A DNA stretch of 64,000 nt from SAR324 cluster bacterium (GTDB lineage Bacteria; SAR324; NAC60-12): assembly GCA_014382365.1 (NCBI GenBank), contig JACNJW010000050.1, positions 1 to 64,000 on the forward strand, given 5' to 3'. The notes under the pieces are model-generated. The model saw nothing but the letters and a program-made list of their open reading frames with translations, was not told the origin of the DNA and ran no database searches. Positions 57,149 to 64,000 of the stretch are shown here, one piece after another; position 1 is the stretch's first letter, and every line of letters begins with the position of its first letter. Made by a program: the position numbers and the translations under genes.

Positions 57149-58284
57149 TTTTTTGCACCGGCTGCTTTTTGAAACCGTTTTGCTCCTCTCCCACTGGCAA
57201 GTATTTCACGTACAGCAGCAGCAGCTTGCTTGACAGAATCAAAGCGTCCCAGGTGCCACAGAGTCAGTGATGCACTGTAAAGCAGAGCATCAAAAGTTGG
57301 ACTTTCACGACCTTCCAGGGCCGAAATTCCTTCTTCTGCAGCAAGTTTTGCAATTGCGTTATTATTTTTATCAGGACCAAAATCTCTGTCTTTCAGGGGC
57401 AGCAATTTTTCCGGAATGGGTACCAGCCGGTTCTGCTGCTCAATCCCAATTTCCTGTGGCGCAGCCTCCACAACAGTATCTTCAGTTTGGTCCCAATAGC
57501 GTACAAACTCACTTTTTTTACGCAAAGACGGTGTCACTCCACCCTCAGTACCACGCAGTAAAAGTGCAGAATTAAATCCGGAATGCCGTGCCAGCATCGT
57601 GTAAATCGGTGGATATTCATTATGAACATAACCGGTCAGTAAGTGTGTTTTGCTGCGTCCCCGAATCGGACCTGTCAAAACCTCTGCTGTAGAAATAGCA
57701 GCACGTTTCACTATTTTTTTTCGAAACTCCGCCAGTTCAAACAAGCTCGGACAAAAAGCGCTTTGATCAAGATAGGCCCAACCGATTTCCGGATTACTGA
57801 GTTGTTGAGCGGCCTCTTTTACTGATTGATCCACAGCAATACCTGCGGCCGCCAATATTTGATGATGCGTTACCCCGAATTTAGGTCCAACCGTGTTTAT
57901 TCCGTGAGAAACAGCAGGCACTCCGGCTTCTGCCAACAACACTGCTAAAAACGGAGATGACGGCAAGCTGCGTCCATACCCGTTGTAAGGATCCGCAATA
58001 TCCACCAGCTCATCTACATCTGCAACAACGGTTTCTGTTTTGTCCAGAATGCCCTGCAAAACACCTTTATTTTCCTCCTCCGTTTCACGCTTAACTCGTA
58101 AACCAATTAAGAAAACTGCTGCCTGTATCGGATCTGCTATGCCCTCCAACACCAACCGCATCCCTGCCCTTGCTTCATCGTAGGAAATACTTTTGCTCAT
58201 ATGCGGCCCGGTTGCTACACGCTGGATGATTGAAGTCATCGTTTTTTCCGGACTCTCCAGTAGTTTCTCTAACTCAGTCTTCAT
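57145..58284 (-). CDS. TrpD2-like (YbiB) phosphoribosyltransferase homologue
   Basis: 379 residues. An N-terminal helical domain (SYDEARAGMRLVLEGIADPIQAAVFL) and an alpha/beta domain with VSHGINTVGPKFGVTHHQIL match the anthranilate phosphoribosyltransferase fold, but the ribosyl/anthranilate motifs of TrpD (GTGGD) are replaced by DPYNGYGRSL. TrpD2/YbiB proteins of this type bind nucleic acid in E. coli, with no known transferase activity. No trp genes are nearby. Its position inside the dsr run, overlapping the RsbRD gene, suggests a sulfur-linked role, perhaps unusual cofactor or RNA handling. Confidence 0.75.
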   Translation of the reverse strand: MKTELEKLLESPEKTMTSIIQRVATGPHMSKSISYDEARAGMRLVLEGIADPIQAAVFLIGLRVKRETEEENKGVLQGILDKTETVVADVDELVDIADPYNGYGRSLPSSPFLAVLLAEAGVPAVSHGINTVGPKFGVTHHQILAAAGIAVDQSVKEAAQQLSNPEIGWAYLDQSAFCPSLFELAEFRKKIVKRAAISTAEVLTGPIRGRSKTHLLTGYVHNEYPPIYTMLARHSGFNSALLLRGTEGGVTPSLRKKSEFVRYWDQTEDTVVEAAPQEIGIEQQNRLVPIPEKLLPLKDRDFGPDKNNNAIAKLAAEEGISALEGRESPTFDALLYSASLTLWHLGRFDSVKQAAAAVREILASGRGAKRFQKAAGAKK

Positions 58285-58392
58285 AAATGTTTTGTTGTAC
58301 TTTAAAGCTGATTTATTGCTATCATTTTTCCATAATACGCAAATCCTGTGTAATATCTTGTAGCTGGAATCAGAGTAACAACTTAAGTTAAG

Positions 58393-59040
58393 CTAAGTTT
58401 TTCTGAGAAGTTCCAGTTCATCTTCCAGTATTTTACGTGCTGCATCTTTTTTTCCACTGACAAAAAGCTCAACCAGCGGACCTGAAAAAATCATCTCTTT
58501 CCAAAATTCTTTTTTTGCAGCATAAGACTGGAGATATGGCTTATTTTTCTCCCTAAACTCTCCCAGCATAACCGCAAGTTCACCAAATGATGCAGGCAGA
58601 AAAGCTGCTATTTTTTTACGAATAAACCTGGATAGAGTAGGCGATTTTCCGCAACTTGATACTGCCACAATCAATGGTGATCTATCCACAATTGAAGGCA
58701 AAAGAAAAGAGCATAGTTCCGGTCGATCAACTACATTGACCGGAATGTTGTTTTCCTGAGCCTTCTCAGCAATCAGTTTATTTGCCTGCTGGTCTTCAGA
58801 AGCTGCAATGATCAAGTTATAAGTTGAGACATCCAAATCTATTGGCTGTCCTGAAATCAACTGCAACTGCTGCTGGTTCAACAATTCCTGTAATTCAGCA
58901 CAAAGCCCGTTTGGTGCAGCTAGATGAATTACTGCACCGGCTTTCTTCAATAATTGAATTTTTTGAAGTGCCTGTTGTCCTCCGCCTGTAACCAGACACA
59001 GTCCCTTGCGCAAATTAATAAATATCGGCAGAAATTCCAT
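58393..59040 (-). CDS. Precorrin-2 dehydrogenase/ferrochelatase (siroheme synthase N-domain)
   Basis: A 215-residue Met8p/CysG-N-type enzyme. MEFLPIFINLRKGLCLVTGGG is the NAD-binding opening; NNIPVNVVDRPELCSFLLPSIVDRSPLIVAVSS contains the conserved catalytic region, followed by GKSPTLSRFIRKKIAAFLP. It oxidises precorrin-2 to sirohydrochlorin and inserts iron, making the siroheme used by DsrAB. The uroporphyrinogen methyltransferase half of CysG is absent. The location between dsrH and the TrpD2-like gene fits dedicated supply of siroheme. Confidence 0.88.
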   Translation of the reverse strand: MEFLPIFINLRKGLCLVTGGGQQALQKIQLLKKAGAVIHLAAPNGLCAELQELLNQQQLQLISGQPIDLDVSTYNLIIAASEDQQANKLIAEKAQENNIPVNVVDRPELCSFLLPSIVDRSPLIVAVSSCGKSPTLSRFIRKKIAAFLPASFGELAVMLGEFREKNKPYLQSYAAKKEFWKEMIFSGPLVELFVSGKKDAARKILEDELELLRKT

Positions 59041-59116
59041 TATTGACCAATTGTCGGAGATATTTAAGCAACAAATTTTTCAAGCAGTATCTGAGCAATG
59101 TTCATTGATACTTGTC

Positions 59117-59410
59117 TCAGAGCCAGCTGTTTACCTGATGTTCCTCTACTAACTCCACAAAGCCTTCATAGTCAATGGTAGTTACTCCGTCTGCAATATT
59201 ACCAATCCCTCTGGCATCCAGATCAGGACTCAAGGCATACACCGGGTTGTTTTGCTGTACTTCAGCCAATATTTTGGAAAACTTATTATCTGCCTGAACA
59301 GTATATACTCCATCTTCAATAAATAGTATTGGATCACCGGGCTGAAAAAACCGCGATGAGGTCTCAAAACTGTTGCTCCCAAAAGGAGACTTATTGATTG
59401 TATGTAACAT
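59117..59410 (-). CDS. dsrH: DsrH, sulfurtransferase subunit lacking the conserved cysteine
   Basis: A 97-residue member of the DsrH/TusB family: MLHTINKSPFGSNSFETSSRF, PGDPILFIEDGVYTV, VYALSPDLDARGI, and the ending VNSWL are typical. The cysteine present near residue 20 in the characterised Allochromatium DsrH is replaced by serine (SFETSSRF), so it is probably a structural subunit of the DsrEFH hexamer. Last of the dsrEFH trio, 46 bases after dsrF. Confidence 0.9.
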   Translation of the reverse strand: MLHTINKSPFGSNSFETSSRFFQPGDPILFIEDGVYTVQADNKFSKILAEVQQNNPVYALSPDLDARGIGNIADGVTTIDYEGFVELVEEHQVNSWL

Positions 59411-59456
59411 GTTTTTAAATTATGTATTAGGAAAAAGGAATTAGGACCGTGTTATT

Positions 59457-59840
59457 TCAATGTTGAATAACCACATCCTGTTCAGTCATCATTTTGCCGA
59501 TTTCCGCAGAACTTATAACTTCGACATCAACCACCAAATCATCCTCAGTCAAGCCACGCTCCTCCAAAGAAACCTGGTCAACATATAATTTTTCAACATC
59601 GTAGCCGTCCAGTGCAAGGAATGTTTTGGCAAAACCCTTAACCTCAATACCTGCAGTGTCCTGACCTTTTTTTAAGGCATAGACTCCATCATCAACAAAG
59701 GCAACCGAGATATCCTGATCATATGCAGCCATGATCAGAATCATTTCCAGACCTTCATAGGTGTAGATTGTTCCGTGAGGTGCATTCCTCATGACATGCA
59801 TTATTTTTTTAACTATTTCATCATCATCAAATTCTTCCAT
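59457..59840 (-). CDS. dsrF: DsrF, sulfurtransferase subunit
   Basis: A 127-residue DsrF/TusC-family protein. HVMRNAPHGTIYTYEGLEMILIMAAYDQDISVAF (read in parts) and the strand VYALKKGQDTAGI are typical. It lacks a strongly conserved catalytic cysteine, as DsrF usually does, and serves to build the DsrEFH complex. It begins three bases after the dsrE stop. Confidence 0.92.
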   Translation of the reverse strand: MEEFDDDEIVKKIMHVMRNAPHGTIYTYEGLEMILIMAAYDQDISVAFVDDGVYALKKGQDTAGIEVKGFAKTFLALDGYDVEKLYVDQVSLEERGLTEDDLVVDVEVISSAEIGKMMTEQDVVIQH

Positions 59841-59843
59841 TTT

Positions 59844-60203
59844 TTAATCTCCAAAAGTAACAAGTCGATCATTCCGAATAGCAATGTCGGTAAGGTTGCC
59901 AAGTCCGGTTATTTCACCACAGTCAATCAAAACATCATCGTTTATACCACGCCGTTTTGCTGCTGCAATACAAACCATCATTTTAACATTGTTCTTCTGA
60001 CAAAGTCCCACCCAGCGATTTCCAATATGACGATCATCCTGAGGCGGCTCCATATTTCCGGTCGAGTTGTTTACACCATCATTATAAAAAAAGACTGCAT
60101 CTATAGTATGTCCTTTTTTGATGGCAGCTTCTGCAAATTTATAGGCCGTATCCGAAGCTTGATGATTATACGGTCCTTCTTTAAGTAAAATACCAATATT
60201 CAT
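59844..60203 (-). CDS. dsrE: DsrE, sulfur-binding subunit
   Basis: A 119-residue DsrE/TusD-family protein. The catalytic cysteine falls at C78 in KMMVCIAAAKRRG, the same position as the active cysteine of the characterised Allochromatium DsrE. It accepts persulfide sulfur from carriers such as TusA and passes it to DsrC on the way to DsrAB. The presence of dsrEFH marks sulfur-oxidising dsr loci. Confidence 0.94.
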   Translation of the reverse strand: MNIGILLKEGPYNHQASDTAYKFAEAAIKKGHTIDAVFFYNDGVNNSTGNMEPPQDDRHIGNRWVGLCQKNNVKMMVCIAAAKRRGINDDVLIDCGEITGLGNLTDIAIRNDRLVTFGD

Positions 60204-60303
60204 AAGTGTTGTTTTCGTTAAAAAAATTTCTGCTGCAAAATTAACAAATCAGGATTGAAATTACATTTCCGTTTTTATCCATCATATTTGCACCAACTCC
60301 AGT

Positions 60304-61212
60304 TCATGTTTTAAAATAAACCTCCTCAATTCCTGTTCCACTCAGGCGTTCAAAATAACGGGCACGGTAATAATACCGTTTGTGGTCTTCGTCATCCACA
60401 AAAGCAGTTCGTGTGTGAAGTACATTGTTGCCAATCAAGCCCATGCCGGGTTCCAGCAGACCCTGAAAAATATAAGCAGAATCTCCAGCCAATATTTTTC
60501 TGAGTGCAGAAACTGCTGCTTCTGTTTCCTTGTTGTCGGCCCAGATAACATGCTTTTTTCGAATGGTGTAACGCATATGTAAATTTCCACAGGGCATGAC
60601 ACTGAAGACCGGACCGGTTTCAGTTTGCCGGGCTAGCTCACCATTTTCACCGATCCGCGGTGGAATACTCAAAGCATCCCTGCGCATCAATGTCCGGACA
60701 TGTTCCGGAGCTTGATCCCGCAAAAGGATGTAGGCAATTTCGTGATCAAGTAATTTATTTTCTCCGCCACTCGCTGCTCTCTGTACAGAATGCAGCAACA
60801 GCGAATGCACCTGTTCCTGCTGAGAATTGTAATAACCATCCGTATGCCAGTTGATGGACCGATTGGTAAAGGGGATATAGTGCTGCCGTATCCCGTTTTC
60901 TCTGACTGTTAGTGATGTCAAAGCATTTTCATCCGCCAGCCAATTTTTGTTAATTCCATAAACTCCAAATTTATGTGCAATCGAGAGTGGAATTTTTGGA
61001 TCAGGATCACTACCGGTTTTACCTGCATAAAGCGCCATATTTGCTTTGCTGCAGCACTGCTGCAAAGCTCCAAACTCACTGGAACTTAACTCACGCGGAT
61101 CATTAACCTCAACCAGCAGATCCTCAATTGTTGTAGGATAATTCTGCAGTTTAAGATCCCGCCAGCGCTCGTAATTATCATTATCCTCAAGATCAAAAGG
61201 GTTGGAGTCCAT
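60304..61212 (-). CDS. TauD/TfdA-like iron/2-oxoglutarate dioxygenase
   Basis: 302 residues. The iron facial triad is visible: INWHTDGYYN (H-x-D) near residue 122 and the distal histidine in NNVLHTRTAFVDDEDHKRYYYRARYF, with an arginine downstream for 2-oxoglutarate. Family members hydroxylate or desulfonate small molecules such as taurine. The substrate here is unknown. The gene sits inside the dsr operon, between dsrE and the 123-residue unknown, with 100 bases between it and dsrE. A dioxygenase is unexpected in a dsr operon and may process an organosulfur compound into sulfite. Confidence 0.82.
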   Translation of the reverse strand: MDSNPFDLEDNDNYERWRDLKLQNYPTTIEDLLVEVNDPRELSSSEFGALQQCCSKANMALYAGKTGSDPDPKIPLSIAHKFGVYGINKNWLADENALTSLTVRENGIRQHYIPFTNRSINWHTDGYYNSQQEQVHSLLLHSVQRAASGGENKLLDHEIAYILLRDQAPEHVRTLMRRDALSIPPRIGENGELARQTETGPVFSVMPCGNLHMRYTIRKKHVIWADNKETEAAVSALRKILAGDSAYIFQGLLEPGMGLIGNNVLHTRTAFVDDEDHKRYYYRARYFERLSGTGIEEVYFKT

Positions 61213-61238
61213 TTGCTTTTCTAGCTGAGCAGAAAAAG

Positions 61239-61610
61239 TTATTTATCCTCAGCAATTACTGCTTTTGCGGCTGCATGCACTGAAACCCATGTTTTGGATA
61301 ATTCCGCAAACGGTTTTTCTACATACTGAGAAAAATAAAGATGATCTTCAGCATCCATGAGATCACCCTTTTTGAGAGACTCCAAGGCTTTTTGTCCTGA
61401 TACACCAGCATCGTGACCTGTCAACTCGGCCTGTTTCCAATAGTTGATTGCTTCTGCACGATAGACAAATGTTTTCGGCATCTCCTCTGCAGCCTGCAAA
61501 GAATTGATTTCCGTTTGTCTTGGTCCAAAAGTAACCAGCCAGCCCCTGACAGCCCAGTTCATGGACTGCTCTATTGCTGCTTCAGTTTTTTTGATTAAAT
61601 CTTCATACAT
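61239..61610 (-). CDS. Small hypothetical protein in the dsr operon
   Basis: A 123-residue helical protein with no cysteine, signal peptide or membrane helix. It starts MYEDLIKKTEAAIEQSMNWA and has charged helices later (HLYFSQYVEKPFAELSKTW). No family recognised. It lies 18 bases after dsrL and 26 bases before the TauD-like gene, tightly packed in the same direction, so it is almost surely cotranscribed with dsr. Confidence 0.7.
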   Translation of the reverse strand: MYEDLIKKTEAAIEQSMNWAVRGWLVTFGPRQTEINSLQAAEEMPKTFVYRAEAINYWKQAELTGHDAGVSGQKALESLKKGDLMDAEDHLYFSQYVEKPFAELSKTWVSVHAAAKAVIAEDK

Positions 61611-61628
61611 AAATTACCTTTCTGAAAA

Positions 61629-63380
61629 TTACAGACCTTCGCCCATGCCCATTTGAATATAACCGGTTGGACAAACCAGAGAACAAATATGACAGCCCAC
61701 ACATTTGGTGTAATGCGTGTACATGACTTCGCCAATCGGATTTTGTCTGTAACGTGAAATTGCTTCCTGTGGACAAAAAGCTGCACACTGATTGCAGTCA
61801 AAACACAAACCGCAACTCATGCAGCGGCTCGATTCTTCTTCAGCCTGCTCTTTGGTCAAAGCTTCCAGAACTTCATCATGATTTCCGACAATATTCTCAG
61901 CAACATGGTGCTGACGTTTGGTTTGTCCGGAATGGAAAAAATAATTCAGATCCTGTTCTTTGGCCTTAATTACACTGCGGTAAGGTTCTTCCGGCAAGTC
62001 TCTTCCGTTCAGGAAAGCATCAATCGAATCTGCAGCTTTTCTTCCATGTCCAACTGCAGTAGTAATCAAATCAACTTTAAGTGCATCTCCGCCGCCAAAC
62101 ACATTTTCTTTACCTACAACCCGCAGATATTTGTCAAGTTTCAGTAATGAAGTTTTTTCATGAATGCTGTCTTCAAAACCCTTCATATCAGTAGTTTGTC
62201 CTATTGAAGCGACCACCATATCGGCTGCTATTTCAAAAGTTTCCTCTGTGGTTTTGTAACGCAGAAAAGGAATTGGTGCATTCCAACCGTCTTCGCCTTT
62301 TTCTTTTTTGACCATTTTTGCACATTTGACCCCACGCACACCGTCACTGGATTCCAAGACTTCAAGTGTACCAACGAGATATTTGATCTTGGCACCTTCT
62401 TCGATTGCATCATCAAATTCATCCGGATAACAGTTCATTTCCTCTCTGGGAACAGCAGAAATAATGGTGGATTCTGAACCCATACGTCGTGCCAAACGCG
62501 CCACATCCATAGCCACATTCCCGTCTCCAATCACTATCACATGCTTACCGATTTTGAAGTCATCACCATGAAGTTCATAAGCACGTAGAAAATCAATCGC
62601 ATTCGTCGTACCGGCTTTGCCTGCAGAAAATCCACTAATTGCTAAGTTCCTTCCGCTTTGTGCGCCAACTCCGATGAACACGGCATCATAGTCTTGTTCG
62701 AGTTGTTCCAGAGAAATATCGGTGCCAATACGAACTCCCATCTTCATTTCAATACCAAGATCAATAATTTTATTAACTTCAGCATCCAAAACCCTGCGCT
62801 CAACACGGTAACCCATAATACCGTAAAGCATCATGCCGCCGGGTTTGTCATTGAAATCAAAAATCGTAACCGCATGACCCTTGCGCCGCAACTGGTAGGC
62901 CACCGATAGTCCAGCCGGACCTGCTCCGATAACCGCAACCCTCTTTCCTGTATCCGTTCCGGCAGGATGTAGTTTTAATCCTGCTTCAATTCCATGTTCA
63001 CCGATTGCCTGTTCCACAGAGTTGATACCCACGCTTTCTTCACGGTGCTGACGTTGGCAGGTAGTCTCGCAGGGATGTGGGCAAATCCGTCCCATGATTG
63101 CCGGAAACGGATTTGTTTCCACAATCCGGTACCAGGCTGCATCCCACTTATTATCCGATTTTTCAACGCCGGTCAGCAAATTGTGATAACCGCGAATGTC
63201 TTCACCGGCCGGACAACCTGCAGTGCAGGGTGGTACTTGCTTGACATAAATCGGACATTTGTGACTTTCATCACCGAAAGCAACTACTTTATGAATTCCT
63301 TCGTGATCCGAATATTCCGGAAACTCATATTCGTTTGCAAAATCAAGAATGGGATTTGAGTCATTTGCGTCTAAAGTCAT
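61629..63380 (-). CDS. dsrL: DsrL, NAD(P)H:acceptor oxidoreductase
   Basis: About 583 residues of the glutamate-synthase small-subunit type. An N-terminal iron-sulfur part (VPPCTAGCPAGEDIRGY, GRICPHPCETTCQRQ) is followed by two nucleotide-binding Rossmann domains (VAVIGAGPAGLSVAY for FAD, HVIVIGDGNVAMDVARL for NAD(P)). The C-terminal ferredoxin-like tail has CMSCGLCFDCNQCAAFCPQEA and CVGCHICSLVCPTG. DsrL links DsrAB to the pyridine nucleotide pool and is essential in sulfur oxidisers. A reading from 63437 overlaps dsrB; the ATG at 63380 with AAGGAG just upstream is preferred. Confidence 0.93.
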   Translation of the reverse strand: MTLDANDSNPILDFANEYEFPEYSDHEGIHKVVAFGDESHKCPIYVKQVPPCTAGCPAGEDIRGYHNLLTGVEKSDNKWDAAWYRIVETNPFPAIMGRICPHPCETTCQRQHREESVGINSVEQAIGEHGIEAGLKLHPAGTDTGKRVAVIGAGPAGLSVAYQLRRKGHAVTIFDFNDKPGGMMLYGIMGYRVERRVLDAEVNKIIDLGIEMKMGVRIGTDISLEQLEQDYDAVFIGVGAQSGRNLAISGFSAGKAGTTNAIDFLRAYELHGDDFKIGKHVIVIGDGNVAMDVARLARRMGSESTIISAVPREEMNCYPDEFDDAIEEGAKIKYLVGTLEVLESSDGVRGVKCAKMVKKEKGEDGWNAPIPFLRYKTTEETFEIAADMVVASIGQTTDMKGFEDSIHEKTSLLKLDKYLRVVGKENVFGGGDALKVDLITTAVGHGRKAADSIDAFLNGRDLPEEPYRSVIKAKEQDLNYFFHSGQTKRQHHVAENIVGNHDEVLEALTKEQAEEESSRCMSCGLCFDCNQCAAFCPQEAISRYRQNPIGEVMYTHYTKCVGCHICSLVCPTGYIQMGMGEGL

Positions 63381-63393
63381 GTTTCTCCTTTGT

Positions 63394-64000
63394 TTAAAAC
63401 CGAACGTGTGTAGACTGGTTAAAGGTTGTTCTTGCATGACGATAACTGTCTATCATATCAATCTCGAAGCTTAATTCTGCTTCCTCAAAAAATCTCTTCC
63501 AGCCAATACGATCAATCCATTCATTCATGCGCTCCCAGGGTTTCCCACCTGCTTTGTACGCCTTCAGAATTCTGCCAACAACAGCATTTACTTCCGGCCA
63601 ATGCGGAGGATTGTTGGGAATTCCTTCAGCAACAAGGCTCATGGATTGAGGTTTTGAACGGGCATTACTGTTTTTGCCGCCTACCCAGACTGCAAATTGT
63701 GAATGTTCAGGATGATTAATTTCCATCGATGGACATGCCCCAAAACAGGCTCCGCAGACAATACATTTTTCTTCATCAACCATCAATGAACGTTTGTCGT
63801 TGACAATTGTCGGACGGATTGCTGCCACCGGACAACGGGCCACTGCTTTTGGAAGTTCACAAAGAGTAGAAAGGAGGTTATGGTCAATACGCGGAGGACG
63901 GGTATGTTTGACTACAATTGCTACATCGGCCTGGCCACCGCAGTTGATGGAACAACAGGATGTAGAAAGCCTCACCTTGTTTGGCATTTCCAGAGTTTTG
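63394..64000 (-). CDS. dsrB: Dissimilatory sulfite reductase beta subunit, N-terminus outside window
   Basis: The C-terminal 202 residues; the frame is open to the window edge, so the N-terminal half is cut off. Siroheme/[4Fe-4S] cysteines appear in LSTSCCSINCGGQADV, followed by KHTRPPRI and a ferredoxin insert with CIVCGACFGACPSMEI. The closing GKPWERMNEWIDRIGWKRFFE is typical. With DsrEFH and DsrL nearby, it is inferred to be the oxidative (reverse) type. DsrA should lie just beyond the window. Confidence 0.93.
   Translation of the reverse strand, partial: KTLEMPNKVRLSTSCCSINCGGQADVAIVVKHTRPPRIDHNLLSTLCELPKAVARCPVAAIRPTIVNDKRSLMVDEEKCIVCGACFGACPSMEINHPEHSQFAVWVGGKNSNARSKPQSMSLVAEGIPNNPPHWPEVNAVVGRILKAYKAGGKPWERMNEWIDRIGWKRFFEEAELSFEIDMIDSYRHARTTFNQSTHVRF

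Noticed and set aside
1..64000. Insertion sequences, prophage or integrase genes
   Set aside because: No transposase, integrase or phage structural motif was seen in any reading frame; mobility is only hinted at by small palindromes.

Overview
The window reads as a bacterial chromosome fragment of moderate, somewhat AT-rich composition with standard code and dense gene packing. It carries housekeeping genes, a two-protein polyunsaturated-fatty-acid (Pfa) type lipid synthase, and a long sulfur-oxidation block (sox plus reverse-type dsr). This combination suggests a marine, sulfur-oxidising, deltaproteobacteria-like organism. The SAR324 clade is my best guess, but that is inference from gene content and was not tested by phylogeny.

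Region 1 (1-24.7 kb) is core: partial tRNA-Ser, a GT4 glycosyltransferase, asnS, an unrecognised membrane protein, thrS, lon and an MFS exporter on the minus strand; mfd on the plus strand; hisC, a stand-alone AsnC/RAM protein and polA on the minus strand; then an outer-membrane barrel, a lipoprotein, methylmalonyl-CoA mutase and its MeaB chaperone on the plus strand, ending at tRNA-Asn.

Region 2 (24.8-40.6 kb) is the Pfa locus. PfaA (KS-MAT-4xACP-KR-DH) is split into two frames at an A9 run that contains a perfectly phased A-AAA-AAC slippery heptamer. The next gene is a fused PfaC/PfaB protein (KS-CLF-AT-DH-DH), followed by a MaoC-like hydratase. No PfaD-type enoyl reductase or phosphopantetheinyl transferase is present. 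Two diverged copies of a ~77-bp palindromic repeat flank the second synthase gene.

Region 3 (40.7-49.0 kb, all minus) holds soxY, soxB and soxZ, a cytochrome c, and a redox-maintenance group (DUF302, SCO1, a thioredoxin-fold DUF255 protein, an OmlA-like lipoprotein, a DsbD alpha-domain protein), plus a beta-propeller lipoprotein. SoxAX and SoxCD are not here.

Region 4 (49.2-64 kb, all minus) holds a YeeE/YedE transporter, a TusA-like sulfur carrier with an in-frame UGA, dsrE2, and a dsr run: dsrB (partial)-dsrL-unknown-TauD-like-dsrE-dsrF-dsrH-siroheme enzyme-TrpD2-like-RsbRD-dsrM-K-J-O-P. DsrEFH with DsrL points to the oxidative direction: sulfur is delivered as persulfide to DsrAB, sulfite is produced, and electrons pass to DsrMKJOP. 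DsrC itself is absent from the window. The two most unusual features are the in-frame UGA in tusA and the slippery-site split of pfaA; both could be sequence errors, decay or recoding.
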